Shown here piece after piece: positions 27,333-35,461 of a stretch of 57,186 bases of DNA (position 1 is the first letter of the stretch; each line of letters starts with the position of its first letter). The stretch is taken from assembly GCA_903875045.1 (NCBI GenBank), contig CAIQUS010000161.1:1-57186 (forward strand), written 5' to 3'. The translations under genes and the position numbers were made by a program. Below the pieces are notes generated by a model that made no database searches, had not been told where the DNA came from, and saw only the letters and a program-made list of their open reading frames with translations. This stretch comes from an uncultured Bacteroidales bacterium. GTDB lineage: Bacteria; Bacteroidota; Bacteroidia; Bacteroidales; FEN-979.

Positions 27333-28259
27333 GTGGCGGAAAAGATTCACGTGATTCCCTATATTGATCAGCCAGGACCTTTCTGGGATAATCTGTTTAA
27401 TAACTATTCGTCTTTTATCAAAGAGGTCTATTTTCCTGTGCAAAGCGATTTTATCGGGACGGGCAGACCCGTTCAACCCGCCAAATATCTGAATGACTTT
27501 CTCAGAAACGATGCAATCCCAAAATCAATTCTGATCAATCCTGTAATTTTGCCGCGACCTGTGAATGAAATCAAGGAAGTCATCCTGGAATATTTAACAG
27601 ACATGGTTGAAAATTACAATATTGTGGGTGTTTCTGTTGTAAATCCATCCCTTGCCGGAATAATCAAATCGGAATTTCCATCCCTTGAGATTACCGCATC
27701 AACGCTGATGGATATTTCTACCGTGCAGCAGGTTATTATGCTAAGGGCCAATGTTGATGCGATCGTTCCCTCAGGAAGAATCATCAGGGATATAGGGCAG
27801 ATGCAGGAGATCCGTGCAAGTTTTCATGGCAAGATCAGGTTACTGGTCAATGAATCATGTCTTCCGTCATGTTTGTACAGAACGCAGCATTTTTATGAAA
27901 TGTCTGATTTTTCAAACAAACATCCTGAGTCGCTTTGCATTGATCAGTTGGCCAGGTTTCCATGGATGCGGTTGACAGGCTCCTGGATTCTGCCGCAGCA
28001 TTTACACTTTTTTGACGGATTGTATGATGAGATCAAACTGGCAGGCAGGGTGACCCTTAGCAACCCAGCTGACTATCTGGAAATAATGGAGAACTATTTC
28101 CTGAAACGGACCATCGGCATTAAGAAAATAGGGGGAGGCCCTGCTTCAATACCATACGGGATCAATATTACAAATGAATTTTATGAACATACTCTTCACT
28201 GCAATAAAAATTGTGATGAATGTTCAATCTGCATGGATTACTGGATTGCCAATACATGA
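27333..28259 (+). CDS. U32-like TIM-barrel protein with cysteine motifs
   Basis: The 308-residue protein starts at a GTG. It looks like a TIM barrel of the peptidase U32 / UbiU-UbiV type, with the central motif LLVNESCLPSCLYRTQHFY (C176, C180) that resembles the NExCxxxCPxR cluster site of such proteins. A further cysteine is at 202. The last residues form a separate cluster, CNKNCDECSIC (C290, C294, C297, C300). Known U32-family proteins bind a [4Fe-4S] cluster and act in oxygen-independent hydroxylation. Here it could be an auxiliary enzyme for the tail or an electron carrier. Its stop overlaps the next radical SAM gene by four bases (ATGA), so it belongs to the same operon. The fold call is moderate. 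Confidence 0.6.
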   Translation: MAEKIHVIPYIDQPGPFWDNLFNNYSSFIKEVYFPVQSDFIGTGRPVQPAKYLNDFLRNDAIPKSILINPVILPRPVNEIKEVILEYLTDMVENYNIVGVSVVNPSLAGIIKSEFPSLEITASTLMDISTVQQVIMLRANVDAIVPSGRIIRDIGQMQEIRASFHGKIRLLVNESCLPSCLYRTQHFYEMSDFSNKHPESLCIDQLARFPWMRLTGSWILPQHLHFFDGLYDEIKLAGRVTLSNPADYLEIMENYFLKRTIGIKKIGGGPASIPYGINITNEFYEHTLHCNKNCDECSICMDYWIANT

Positions 28260-29563
28260 TTCAACAGGATCATACTTATAATGACCGGGCCCATCCCGAC
28301 CTCCCGATTTATGCATTAAATTGGGAACAACGATATTTTTTTTACACACCGGGCCTCATAGCCCTTGTCGAAAATGAAGAGTTCAATGGTCTCCGGGATG
28401 CCGTTCTCAAAAATGATCCTTCAGGGTTAAAGGAGGAGGCTGCAGGGCTTTACCTTCACTTAATTGATATTGCATCGAAACAAAAGGAAAGGTATTTAAG
28501 CCGGCGAACGAAAGAATACCTTCCCGAATGTTTGACTATCAGTATCAGCAATGATTGCAATTTAGCCTGCGATTATTGTTATACACGTAGCCATAAAGGG
28601 TCCAGCGTGCATCCTGTTGTTGATCTGAATGTTGTTGAGGCATCTGCAAAGTTGGTAGCTGAAAACTGCAAACAACTCGGAAAACCTTTTTCTGTCGTTT
28701 TTCACGGGGGTGGAGAGCCTACCTTTCATTGGAATTATTTTACCGGATTGTATTTCCTTACCAGAAGGCTGGCCGGTTCAATGAAAATTCCTTTCTTCAG
28801 TTATATTTCAACAAATGGTTTTATAAGCAGGGAAAAGGCAAAATGGTTGTCAGATCATTTCAGTCTGATTGGTGTCTCAATTGATGGGCCTCCGAAAATT
28901 CAGCATCAAAACAGGAAAACATTAAGCGGGGGACAAACCTCACCATTGGTCATTGATGCCATTAAATCCATCGCCAACCGGAAAACGCAGGTGGAGGTCA
29001 GGAGTACTATCACATCCGGGAACATGTTTTCGCAAAATGAAATCGTTGAGTACTTTATCAAGGAATTATCTGTCAGGAAGATACGGTTTGAGCCGAAATA
29101 CGGCGGATCAGATCCGGAGTTCAAGGAAACTGATTCGGATGAATTTGCCAAAAATTTTATTCTTGCTCAAAAAACTGCCAGTCGCCTGGGAGGGGAGTTG
29201 CAGTTTTCAGGTGTCAGGCTGGATGAAATCCACGGAGTGTATTGTGATGTCTTAAGGAACAATTTGCGCATCGGCCCTGACGGCATTTCTGTGAATTGTT
29301 TCTTTTCCCCGCTGGCGGTAAAGGATAATATCACAGGCAAATTTGATGAAGTCCATAACAGGTTTGTTCTGGATGAAAATAACATAAAGAACATAGTTAA
29401 AAAGGCTTTTTTAGCACCATTGAAATGCCGGAATTGTTTCCTGGAGTACCATTGTTCAAAAGGGTGTCCCGACTTTTGCTGGAACGATTCAACAAAAATG
29501 GAGCTTGTTGGTTTCCGCTGTGCTGTACACCGTAAAATTGCGCTGAGCACCATTTTGTCCTGA
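28256..29563 (+). CDS. Radical SAM/SPASM peptide maturase 3
   Basis: The cluster motif is CNLACDYC (C101, C105, C108), with FHGGGEPTF near 154-162 and LIGVSIDG further on. The SPASM end has CRNCFLEYHCSKGCPDFC and a final FRCAVHRK. The N-terminal 90 residues (LPIYALNWEQRYFFYTPGLI) again resemble those of enzymes 1 and 2. The ATG at 28256 is chosen because it overlaps the stop of the preceding gene (ATGA); an earlier in-frame ATG at 28220 would add 12 residues inside that gene. It is the last gene of the island. Its stop codon lies inside the left end of an inverted-repeat element, so the original downstream context may have been changed. Confidence 0.9.
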   Translation: MIQQDHTYNDRAHPDLPIYALNWEQRYFFYTPGLIALVENEEFNGLRDAVLKNDPSGLKEEAAGLYLHLIDIASKQKERYLSRRTKEYLPECLTISISNDCNLACDYCYTRSHKGSSVHPVVDLNVVEASAKLVAENCKQLGKPFSVVFHGGGEPTFHWNYFTGLYFLTRRLAGSMKIPFFSYISTNGFISREKAKWLSDHFSLIGVSIDGPPKIQHQNRKTLSGGQTSPLVIDAIKSIANRKTQVEVRSTITSGNMFSQNEIVEYFIKELSVRKIRFEPKYGGSDPEFKETDSDEFAKNFILAQKTASRLGGELQFSGVRLDEIHGVYCDVLRNNLRIGPDGISVNCFFSPLAVKDNITGKFDEVHNRFVLDENNIKNIVKKAFLAPLKCRNCFLEYHCSKGCPDFCWNDSTKMELVGFRCAVHRKIALSTILS

Positions 29564-29822
29564 CTTCTGACATTTAGTGCGGAACAACGCGAAATATTAA
29601 GTACGAATGACGAATGACGAAGTACAAAGTTGGGATTAGCAAGCCATTGTTCGTCCTTCGAACTTTGTCCTTCCCACTTTCGTTTGTACTTTGTCGGTTT
29701 TATTTCGTACTTAAAGTGGGCGTTAGTGCGGTAAAAGTCACAATTATGAATTTTATGTCATTCAAATTCAATTACTTGAAAAATGTCAACGGACTAAAAC
29801 TGAGAAGCGTCAGAAGTCAGGA
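29558..29822. repeat. 265-bp element bounded by 14-bp inverted repeats (MITE-like)
   Basis: TCCTGACTTCTGAC at 29558-29571 is the exact inverse of GTCAGAAGTCAGGA at 29809-29822. Inside, AAGTACGAA at 29599 and TTCGTACTT ending at 29712 bound a second, imperfect inverted repeat. No transposase is encoded and no clear target duplication was found. The left end covers the stop of radical SAM gene 3. Confidence 0.6.
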
Positions 29823-29959
29823 CACCATGCCCGGCAGTGATTATTAAAACCGGGAGCATTTACGGTGTCCGGTACAATATTTTCAATCTGCTGACAGATT
29901 TCAGAAGGTTGGTGACTCTGAATAATAAACCATCAGCGTTATAACCAACACTAAAAGCC

Positions 29960-30720
29960 ATGAAAAATTTCGGGACATTCTGGAAAATTGTACTGCTAAC
30001 CTTTACCCTTGCACTTGTTTTAATTACATCCTACACCGGCTGGAGAATCTATGACCGGAAATACGGAACCTGCTATTGGGAAACCTCCCTGAGCGAACAC
30101 TGCTACATGGTTCATTATCGCGACGGCAGGGTGAAAATATTCAACAATCATACAGGGAAGTCAACCACGCCAAAATTGAACTGGGTGTCTGTTGGTGGAG
30201 ACAATCATGATAGTATTACTGTTTACAGAAGAGGTCATAAGCGGGGCTTCCTTAACAGATTGACCGGGGAAATTATCATACCGGCTGCATTTGACCATGC
30301 CTGGAATTTCTCGGAAAGTTTAGGGGCAGTTGTCGTTGGGAACAGACTTGGTTTTATCGATATCCCATCATCTATGACAATATTTCCATCGAAAAAGATG
30401 GTTTTATTGTCATGCAGGATGGAGGGCAACAGAAACTGGCACCTGATGCAAAGACGGTGGTTCAACCATTTATCTATGATGAAACAGAACCATTATATTA
30501 TAATTCCGGAAAAGTAAATGACAATGGCGGCGACATCACATTAAAGAGCGATTATATTTCATATCGGCTGGATCAAAGCTGGGGTGTCATGGACCAAAAC
30601 GGCACGGTGGTCATCAAAGCCTTCTATTCCCATATCGATGCGCTCTCCAATGATCTTTTCAGCTGCAATGTTGGAAATAACCTGATAACCCTGGATGCGA
30701 AGGGAAAAGTCGTTTATTGA
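29960..30720 (+). pseudogene. WG-repeat membrane protein broken by a frameshift
   Basis: The first frame begins with a membrane anchor (MKNFGTFWKIVLLTFTLAL) and runs through WG-type repeats up to NRLGFID near 30361. The protein pattern then continues in the -1 frame as YPIIYDNISIEKDGFIVMQD and ends LDAKGKVVY at 30720. In WG repeats, GFID is followed by roughly K-x-G-K-x-x-I-P before the YD element, and these residues are missing, so a deletion of about 20 bases explains the frame change. Left alone, the first frame would add an unrelated 50-residue tail and stop at 30517. Alternatively an assembly error could produce the same picture. WG-repeat proteins are common and poorly understood, and no partner is evident here. 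Confidence 0.65.
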
Positions 30721-30746
30721 ATTACCGGAAGGAATGAGTAGTTATT

Positions 30747-30754
30747 TATCTTTG
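30747..30754 (+). promoter_or_regulatory. Bacteroidota -7 element (TATCTTTG)
   Basis: TATCTTTG matches TAnnTTTG and lies 74 bases ahead of the chosen GH92 start. Its position before the ATG at 30784 leaves either start possible. Confidence 0.55.
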
Positions 30755-30828
30755 CATCCGATAGATCATAATCGTGTTGCTATATGTTTCATTTGTTTTT
30801 AAACAGTCTCGTAAGCCGAAAAGTTCAA

Positions 30829-32985
30829 ATGAGAATATTTCTGCTTGCTTTATGCCTTATTGCACTATCTGCGGCCAATGGCCAGAATAACGCCCGGTTT
30901 GTGAATGTGTTCATCGGAACCGATGGCACAGGGCATACATTTCCGGGGCCTTCCATGCCTTTTGGGATGGTGCAGCCCGGCCCCGACAACCGGGAACAGG
31001 GCTGGAACCACACCAGCGGATACCAATACCAGGACAGTGTGCTCATGGGGTTCTCTCAAACCCGTTTCAGCGGAACCGGTATCAATGAGATGGGCGACAT
31101 CCTGCTGCTTCCTTTTTCGGAAACCGGCGATGTGACCTTCAGAAACCGGTATTTTAAAAATTCCGAAAAAGCAGTTCCTGGGTATTACGGTGTTACAAAA
31201 AAGGATCAGGTGAAGGTGGAATTGACCTGCTCCGAGCGGGTGGCTTTTCACCGGTATACTTTTCCTGAAGAACAAGGTAAAGTGCTGATCGACTTTCAGC
31301 ATGGACTGCGTTTTCTGACCGACAGCCTTGTGTTGAATTCGGAGGTGAAAATTGAGGACGAACGAACTATTTCAGGGTATTGCCACACAAAAAACTGGGT
31401 GGAACGAAAGTATTTTTTCGTTGTAAAATTTGATATTCCCTTTGGGAAACCTGAACAAACTGCCAGAAGAAAATATGACAATGCTCCCAGGTATATTTTA
31501 CCGTTCCAGTGTGGCCGGCAGAAGGTTCTGTTGGTTAAAATCGCCTTGTCAACCGTTAATGCCGACGGAGCTGAACTCAATCTGAAAACAGAAATTCCCG
31601 GATGGAATTTTGACCAGGTGAAGGCAGACGCAGAAAAAGCTTGGAACGACCTTCTGGGGAGGATTGATATCGAAGCCGATGGCAAACAGCGTGAGATTTT
31701 TTACACATCGCTGTATCATTTCATGCTGCAACCGTCCAACATCGCCGATGTCGATGGAAAGTACCGTGGTGCCGATGATAAAATCGCCACTGCGCCCGGT
31801 AAAGAATATTATTCCACCCTTTCCATCTGGGATATCTATCGTGGCGCTTTTCCCTTGTTACAGATCCTTTTTCCTGAAAAAACAGACGGAATCATCAATT
31901 CCATGCTGTTGCATCACAAGGCCAAGGGATTTTTACCGATCTGGACCGCCTGGGGTCAGGACAATTACTGCATGATCGGCAATCACGCCATTCCGATGAT
32001 CCTTTCGGCCTGCAATAAAGGGTTCACAGGCTTTGACAAAAAGGAAGCTCTCCGGGCAATGGTCGAAACTTCAACCATCAGCCATATCAATTCTGATTGG
32101 GAGCTATACAATAAATATGGATACTATCCATTTGATAAACTTGACAATGAAGCCGTTTCACGCACCCTGGAGAGTGGTTATGACGATTGGTGTGTAGCGC
32201 AAATGGCAGCTGCACTGGGTGATCAACCCACTGCTGAAATTTTCCATCGCCGGGCAAATTATTACAAGAACCTTTACGATCCTGATACCAGGTTGTTCCG
32301 GGGAAAAGATACCAAAGGTAACTGGCGGACGCCATTTGACCCGATCACAGCCACCTCGCCCATGAACAATCCGGGAGATTATACCGAAGCCAACGCCTGG
32401 CAGTACTTTTGGACGCCGGCGCAATTTGATGTTGATGGAATGAAAAAGCTGTTAGGTGGCACCGAAGCCTTTACCAGACAACTCAATGATTTCTTCACCA
32501 TTGAAGCCAAAAATCCAAACAAATTCCTGGGACAGGAAGCCATGATCGGGCAGTATGCACATGGCAACGAACCCGGACATCACATCCTCTACCTTTATGC
32601 TTTTTCCGGCACTCCCCGGGTAGGGCAGCAATACATCCATCGTGTTATCAACGAGTTTCACAACAACACCCCGAACGGAATGATCGGCAACGACGATTGC
32701 GGACAGATGTCGGCATGGTACATCTTATCGAGTTTGGGATTTTATCCCGTCAATCCTGCCGGAAATGAGTATGTGCTTGGAGCACCCCAACTGAAAAAGG
32801 CGACGCTCCATTTAGCGACTGGGAAGAAGTTTACTGTTGCCGCGAAAAATATTTCATCTCAGAATATATGCACGGATAAAGCATTTTTGAATGGTGTCCT
32901 GATTGAAAATCCATACATTACCTACCGGCAGATCATGAACGGAGGAAACCTGGTTTTTGAGATGGTTCATCCAACTGCAAACTGA
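30829..32985 (+). CDS. GH92 family alpha-mannosidase
   Basis: The protein matches glycoside hydrolase family 92 along its length: FVNVFIGTDGTGHTFPGPSM and GMVQPGPDN at the start, GFSQTRFSGTG near 80, the (alpha/alpha)6 barrel with SIWDIYRGAFPLL and WTAWGQDN, and the late motif GNDDCGQMSAWYI followed by LGFYPVNP. GH92 enzymes are calcium-dependent exo-alpha-mannosidases that trim mannans and N-glycans. The ATG at 30829 is preferred over 30784 because it opens directly into a signal peptide (MRIFLLALCLIALSAANGQ), giving 718 residues exported to the periplasm or outer membrane. There are no SusC/SusD genes nearby, so it is not in a classical polysaccharide locus. Confidence 0.9.
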   Translation: MRIFLLALCLIALSAANGQNNARFVNVFIGTDGTGHTFPGPSMPFGMVQPGPDNREQGWNHTSGYQYQDSVLMGFSQTRFSGTGINEMGDILLLPFSETGDVTFRNRYFKNSEKAVPGYYGVTKKDQVKVELTCSERVAFHRYTFPEEQGKVLIDFQHGLRFLTDSLVLNSEVKIEDERTISGYCHTKNWVERKYFFVVKFDIPFGKPEQTARRKYDNAPRYILPFQCGRQKVLLVKIALSTVNADGAELNLKTEIPGWNFDQVKADAEKAWNDLLGRIDIEADGKQREIFYTSLYHFMLQPSNIADVDGKYRGADDKIATAPGKEYYSTLSIWDIYRGAFPLLQILFPEKTDGIINSMLLHHKAKGFLPIWTAWGQDNYCMIGNHAIPMILSACNKGFTGFDKKEALRAMVETSTISHINSDWELYNKYGYYPFDKLDNEAVSRTLESGYDDWCVAQMAAALGDQPTAEIFHRRANYYKNLYDPDTRLFRGKDTKGNWRTPFDPITATSPMNNPGDYTEANAWQYFWTPAQFDVDGMKKLLGGTEAFTRQLNDFFTIEAKNPNKFLGQEAMIGQYAHGNEPGHHILYLYAFSGTPRVGQQYIHRVINEFHNNTPNGMIGNDDCGQMSAWYILSSLGFYPVNPAGNEYVLGAPQLKKATLHLATGKKFTVAAKNISSQNICTDKAFLNGVLIENPYITYRQIMNGGNLVFEMVHPTAN

Positions 32986-33001
32986 TGCTCCACCACATTG
33001 T

Positions 33002-33092
33002 GATTTGGGATTTGGAATTTGGGATTTGGAATTTGGAATTTGGAATTTGGAATTTGGGATTTGGGATTTGGAATTTGGGATTTGGGATTTGG
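33002..33092. repeat. Heptanucleotide tandem repeat RATTTGG x13
   Basis: Thirteen units of GATTTGG or AATTTGG follow one another without a gap and stop nine bases before the -7 box of the copper ATPase gene. Each unit brings a TTTG, the core of the Bacteroidota -33 element. Confidence 0.9.
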
Positions 33093-33100
33093 AATTAGTT

Positions 33101-33108
33101 TAAATTTG
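33101..33108 (+). promoter_or_regulatory. Bacteroidota -7 element (TAAATTTG) for the copper ATPase
   Basis: TAAATTTG fits TAnnTTTG and precedes the start codon by 25 bases. TTTG copies at 33074 and 33081 in the repeat upstream lie at spacings of 23 and 16 bases and could act as the -33 element. Confidence 0.6.
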
Positions 33109-33133
33109 CAAAACATTTCATTAAGAAAAGAAA

Positions 33134-35398
33134 ATGGGTAACATGAAAGCGATGTACCGTGTTGACGGTATGTCCTGCGCCTCCTGCGCCGGGAGTATTC
33201 AAACCATGCTGGCAGCTCAGGAAGGGGTGAATTCAGCCAGTGTCAACCTGGCATCAGAACAGGTGATGGTGGATTATGACCCATCGGTTATTACCCTGGA
33301 ACAAATCATAAAAACAGTTGATGAACTGGGTTTTAAAATCATTACACGTGATTTATCGCTTGAAGAAGCGCAAGACCTCTCGGCGGTAAGGTTAAAAAGG
33401 CTTCGGGCCAATACGATACTGTCGGCCTTGTTTTCCATTCCGGTTGTGCTGATTGCCATGGTTTTTCATCATATCCAATACGGAAATATCATCATGATGG
33501 CGCTCACCATCCCGGTGCTGGCATGGTTTGGACGCGAATTTTTTGTCATTGCATGGAAACGGATGCTTCATTTTTCGGCCAACATGGATACGCTGGTAGC
33601 GCTTGGTACCGGCAGTGCATTTATTTTCAGTGCATTCAATACCATTTATCCCGGATATCTTTTGAACCACGGATTTGAACCGCATGTCTATTTTGAAGCG
33701 GCCACTGTGATCATTACGTTCATATTGCTGGGACGTTTTTTTGAAGAAAAAGCAAAACAGAAAACCTCCGAAGCCATTAAAAAACTGATGGGGTTGGGGG
33801 TGAAAACCGCCCTGGTTATCCGCAATGGCGTAGAAAAAGAGATGCTTATCTCGAAAATAGTAAAAGGGGATATCCTGGTGATCCGGCCCGGGGAGAAGAT
33901 TCCCACCGACGGGAGGGTGGTTGAAGGGCATAGTTCCATTGATGAGAGCATGATTACCGGAGAGTCGATGCCGGTGAATAAATGGCCGGGCGATACCGTG
34001 ATCGGAGCTACCATCAACCAGACCGGCAGCATGAAAGTAGTGGCTGAAAAAGTTGGAAATGATACCTTGCTGGCACAGATTATCAGGCTGGTCCAGGAAG
34101 CGCAGGGCAGCAAAGCACCTATCCAGAAACTGGCTGATAAAATTGCCGCGGTGTTTGTACCGGTTGTGATGGCCATTGCAGTGCTCACCTTCATTGCCTG
34201 GATGGTATGGCAACCCGCAACCGGGGCGCCGTTGGCATTCGTTGCTGCTGTAACCGTGCTTGTTGTTGCATGTCCATGTGCACTGGGACTGGCAACACCA
34301 ACTGCCCTGATGGTTGGGTTGGGCAAGGCTGCACAGTCGGGAATCCTGGTGAAAGATGCGCAAAGCCTGGAAATGTTTTGCAAAACCACGGCCATTGTTC
34401 TCGATAAAACCGGAACAGTTACCATCGGAAGGCCGCAGGTAACAGATGTGTTTCTCGATCCGGAATCAGATCGCGGGCAGGAACAGGCTGGCAGGGATAT
34501 TCAGCGGGCGATTGTTGCCATTGAATCAATGTCGGAGCATCCTTTTGCTGAAGCCCTGGTAAATTTTTTCACCGAAAAAAAAGGTAAAAATCAAGGTGAA
34601 TTGCAGCCGCAACTTCCCGGGGAAAGTATGGTTTCAGGTTTTGAAAGCATAACCGGTAAAGGAGTTTCGGCCACGTTTGCCGGGGATCTATATCACATCG
34701 GAAGCAGGAGCTATATCACAGGAAGTGGTTGTAAAGTGCCGGAAGTATTCGTGCAGGATGAGATCAAACTGAAGCAACAATCAAAGTCGGTCGTTTACGT
34801 ATCGTGCAACAATATCGTAGCAGCCATGGTTGCATTCGCCGACACAGTGAAGCCGGGTTCTGCAAAAGCAATCTCCAAACTTCGGGAGATGGGCTTGCAG
34901 GTTCATCTTTTATCGGGCGACAGTGTGGCGATTACCTCACACATTGCGGCCCTTGCCGGCATTGAATTTTTCAAGGCCGAAGCCACCCCGGTTGAAAAAT
35001 CAGACTATGTGAGGCATTTGAAGGAGCAGGGGTTTGTCGTGGCCATGGTGGGCGACGGGATCAATGATTCGCCGGCACTGGCCGTTGCCGATATCGGCAT
35101 TGCCATGGGAACCGGAACAGATATTGCCATTGAAAGCGCCCAGATTACCCTGATAAAAGGGGATTTGGGAAAACTGGTCACGGCGCTGAAACTTTCATCG
35201 GCAACCGTAAAAACCATCCGGCAGAACCTTTTCTGGGCATTTTTTTACAACATCATCACCATTCCTATCGCGGCAGGGATCCTGTATCCCTTTACCGGTT
35301 TTATGCTGAACCCCATGCTGGCAGGTGCAGCCATGGCTTTTAGTTCGGTGTCGGTGGTGAGCAACAGCTTGCGGCTGAGGTCCAAAAGATACGATTGA
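33134..35398 (+). CDS. copA: Copper-exporting P1B-type ATPase
   Basis: One N-terminal heavy-metal-associated domain carries MSCASC with C15 and C18. The membrane part holds CPC at residues 380-382, the transport site of P1B-1 copper(I) pumps. DKTGT with the phosphorylated D424 and the hinge [11 protein letters not shown] from residue 640 complete the catalytic set, with TGES near 275 as the actuator loop. The 754-residue length and single HMA domain are usual for Bacteroidota CopA. The start could also be the ATG at 33143. A well-placed -7 box and a heptanucleotide repeat lie upstream. There is no CueR, CsoR or chaperone gene next to it, so its regulator is not in this window. It should export Cu(I) across the inner membrane. 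Confidence 0.92.
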   Translation: MGNMKAMYRVDGMSCASCAGSIQTMLAAQEGVNSASVNLASEQVMVDYDPSVITLEQIIKTVDELGFKIITRDLSLEEAQDLSAVRLKRLRANTILSALFSIPVVLIAMVFHHIQYGNIIMMALTIPVLAWFGREFFVIAWKRMLHFSANMDTLVALGTGSAFIFSAFNTIYPGYLLNHGFEPHVYFEAATVIITFILLGRFFEEKAKQKTSEAIKKLMGLGVKTALVIRNGVEKEMLISKIVKGDILVIRPGEKIPTDGRVVEGHSSIDESMITGESMPVNKWPGDTVIGATINQTGSMKVVAEKVGNDTLLAQIIRLVQEAQGSKAPIQKLADKIAAVFVPVVMAIAVLTFIAWMVWQPATGAPLAFVAAVTVLVVACPCALGLATPTALMVGLGKAAQSGILVKDAQSLEMFCKTTAIVLDKTGTVTIGRPQVTDVFLDPESDRGQEQAGRDIQRAIVAIESMSEHPFAEALVNFFTEKKGKNQGELQPQLPGESMVSGFESITGKGVSATFAGDLYHIGSRSYITGSGCKVPEVFVQDEIKLKQQSKSVVYVSCNNIVAAMVAFADTVKPGSAKAISKLREMGLQVHLLSGDSVAITSHIAALAGIEFFKAEATPVEKSDYVRHLKEQGFVVAMVGDGINDSPALAVADIGIAMGTGTDIAIESAQITLIKGDLGKLVTALKLSSATVKTIRQNLFWAFFYNIITIPIAAGILYPFTGFMLNPMLAGAAMAFSSVSVVSNSLRLRSKRYD

Positions 35399-35431
35399 AT
35401 TTTCGCGGCCCAATGATTTCATTATTTTTTC

Positions 35432-35439
35432 TACCTTTG
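35432..35439 (+). promoter_or_regulatory. Bacteroidota -7 element (TACCTTTG)
   Basis: TACCTTTG matches TAnnTTTG and is 23 bases before the histidine kinase start, a typical distance for a short leader. Confidence 0.6.
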
Positions 35440-35461
35440 AGCGCTAAGGCAGCACCCTTGT

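Noticed and set aside
29614-29847. 77-codon plus-strand open frame
   Set aside because: It lies almost wholly inside the inverted-repeat element and reads as low-complexity hydrophobic sequence.
33392-34363. 323-codon minus-strand open frame
   Set aside because: It is the antisense shadow of copA; the His- and Gly-rich product matches no known pattern.
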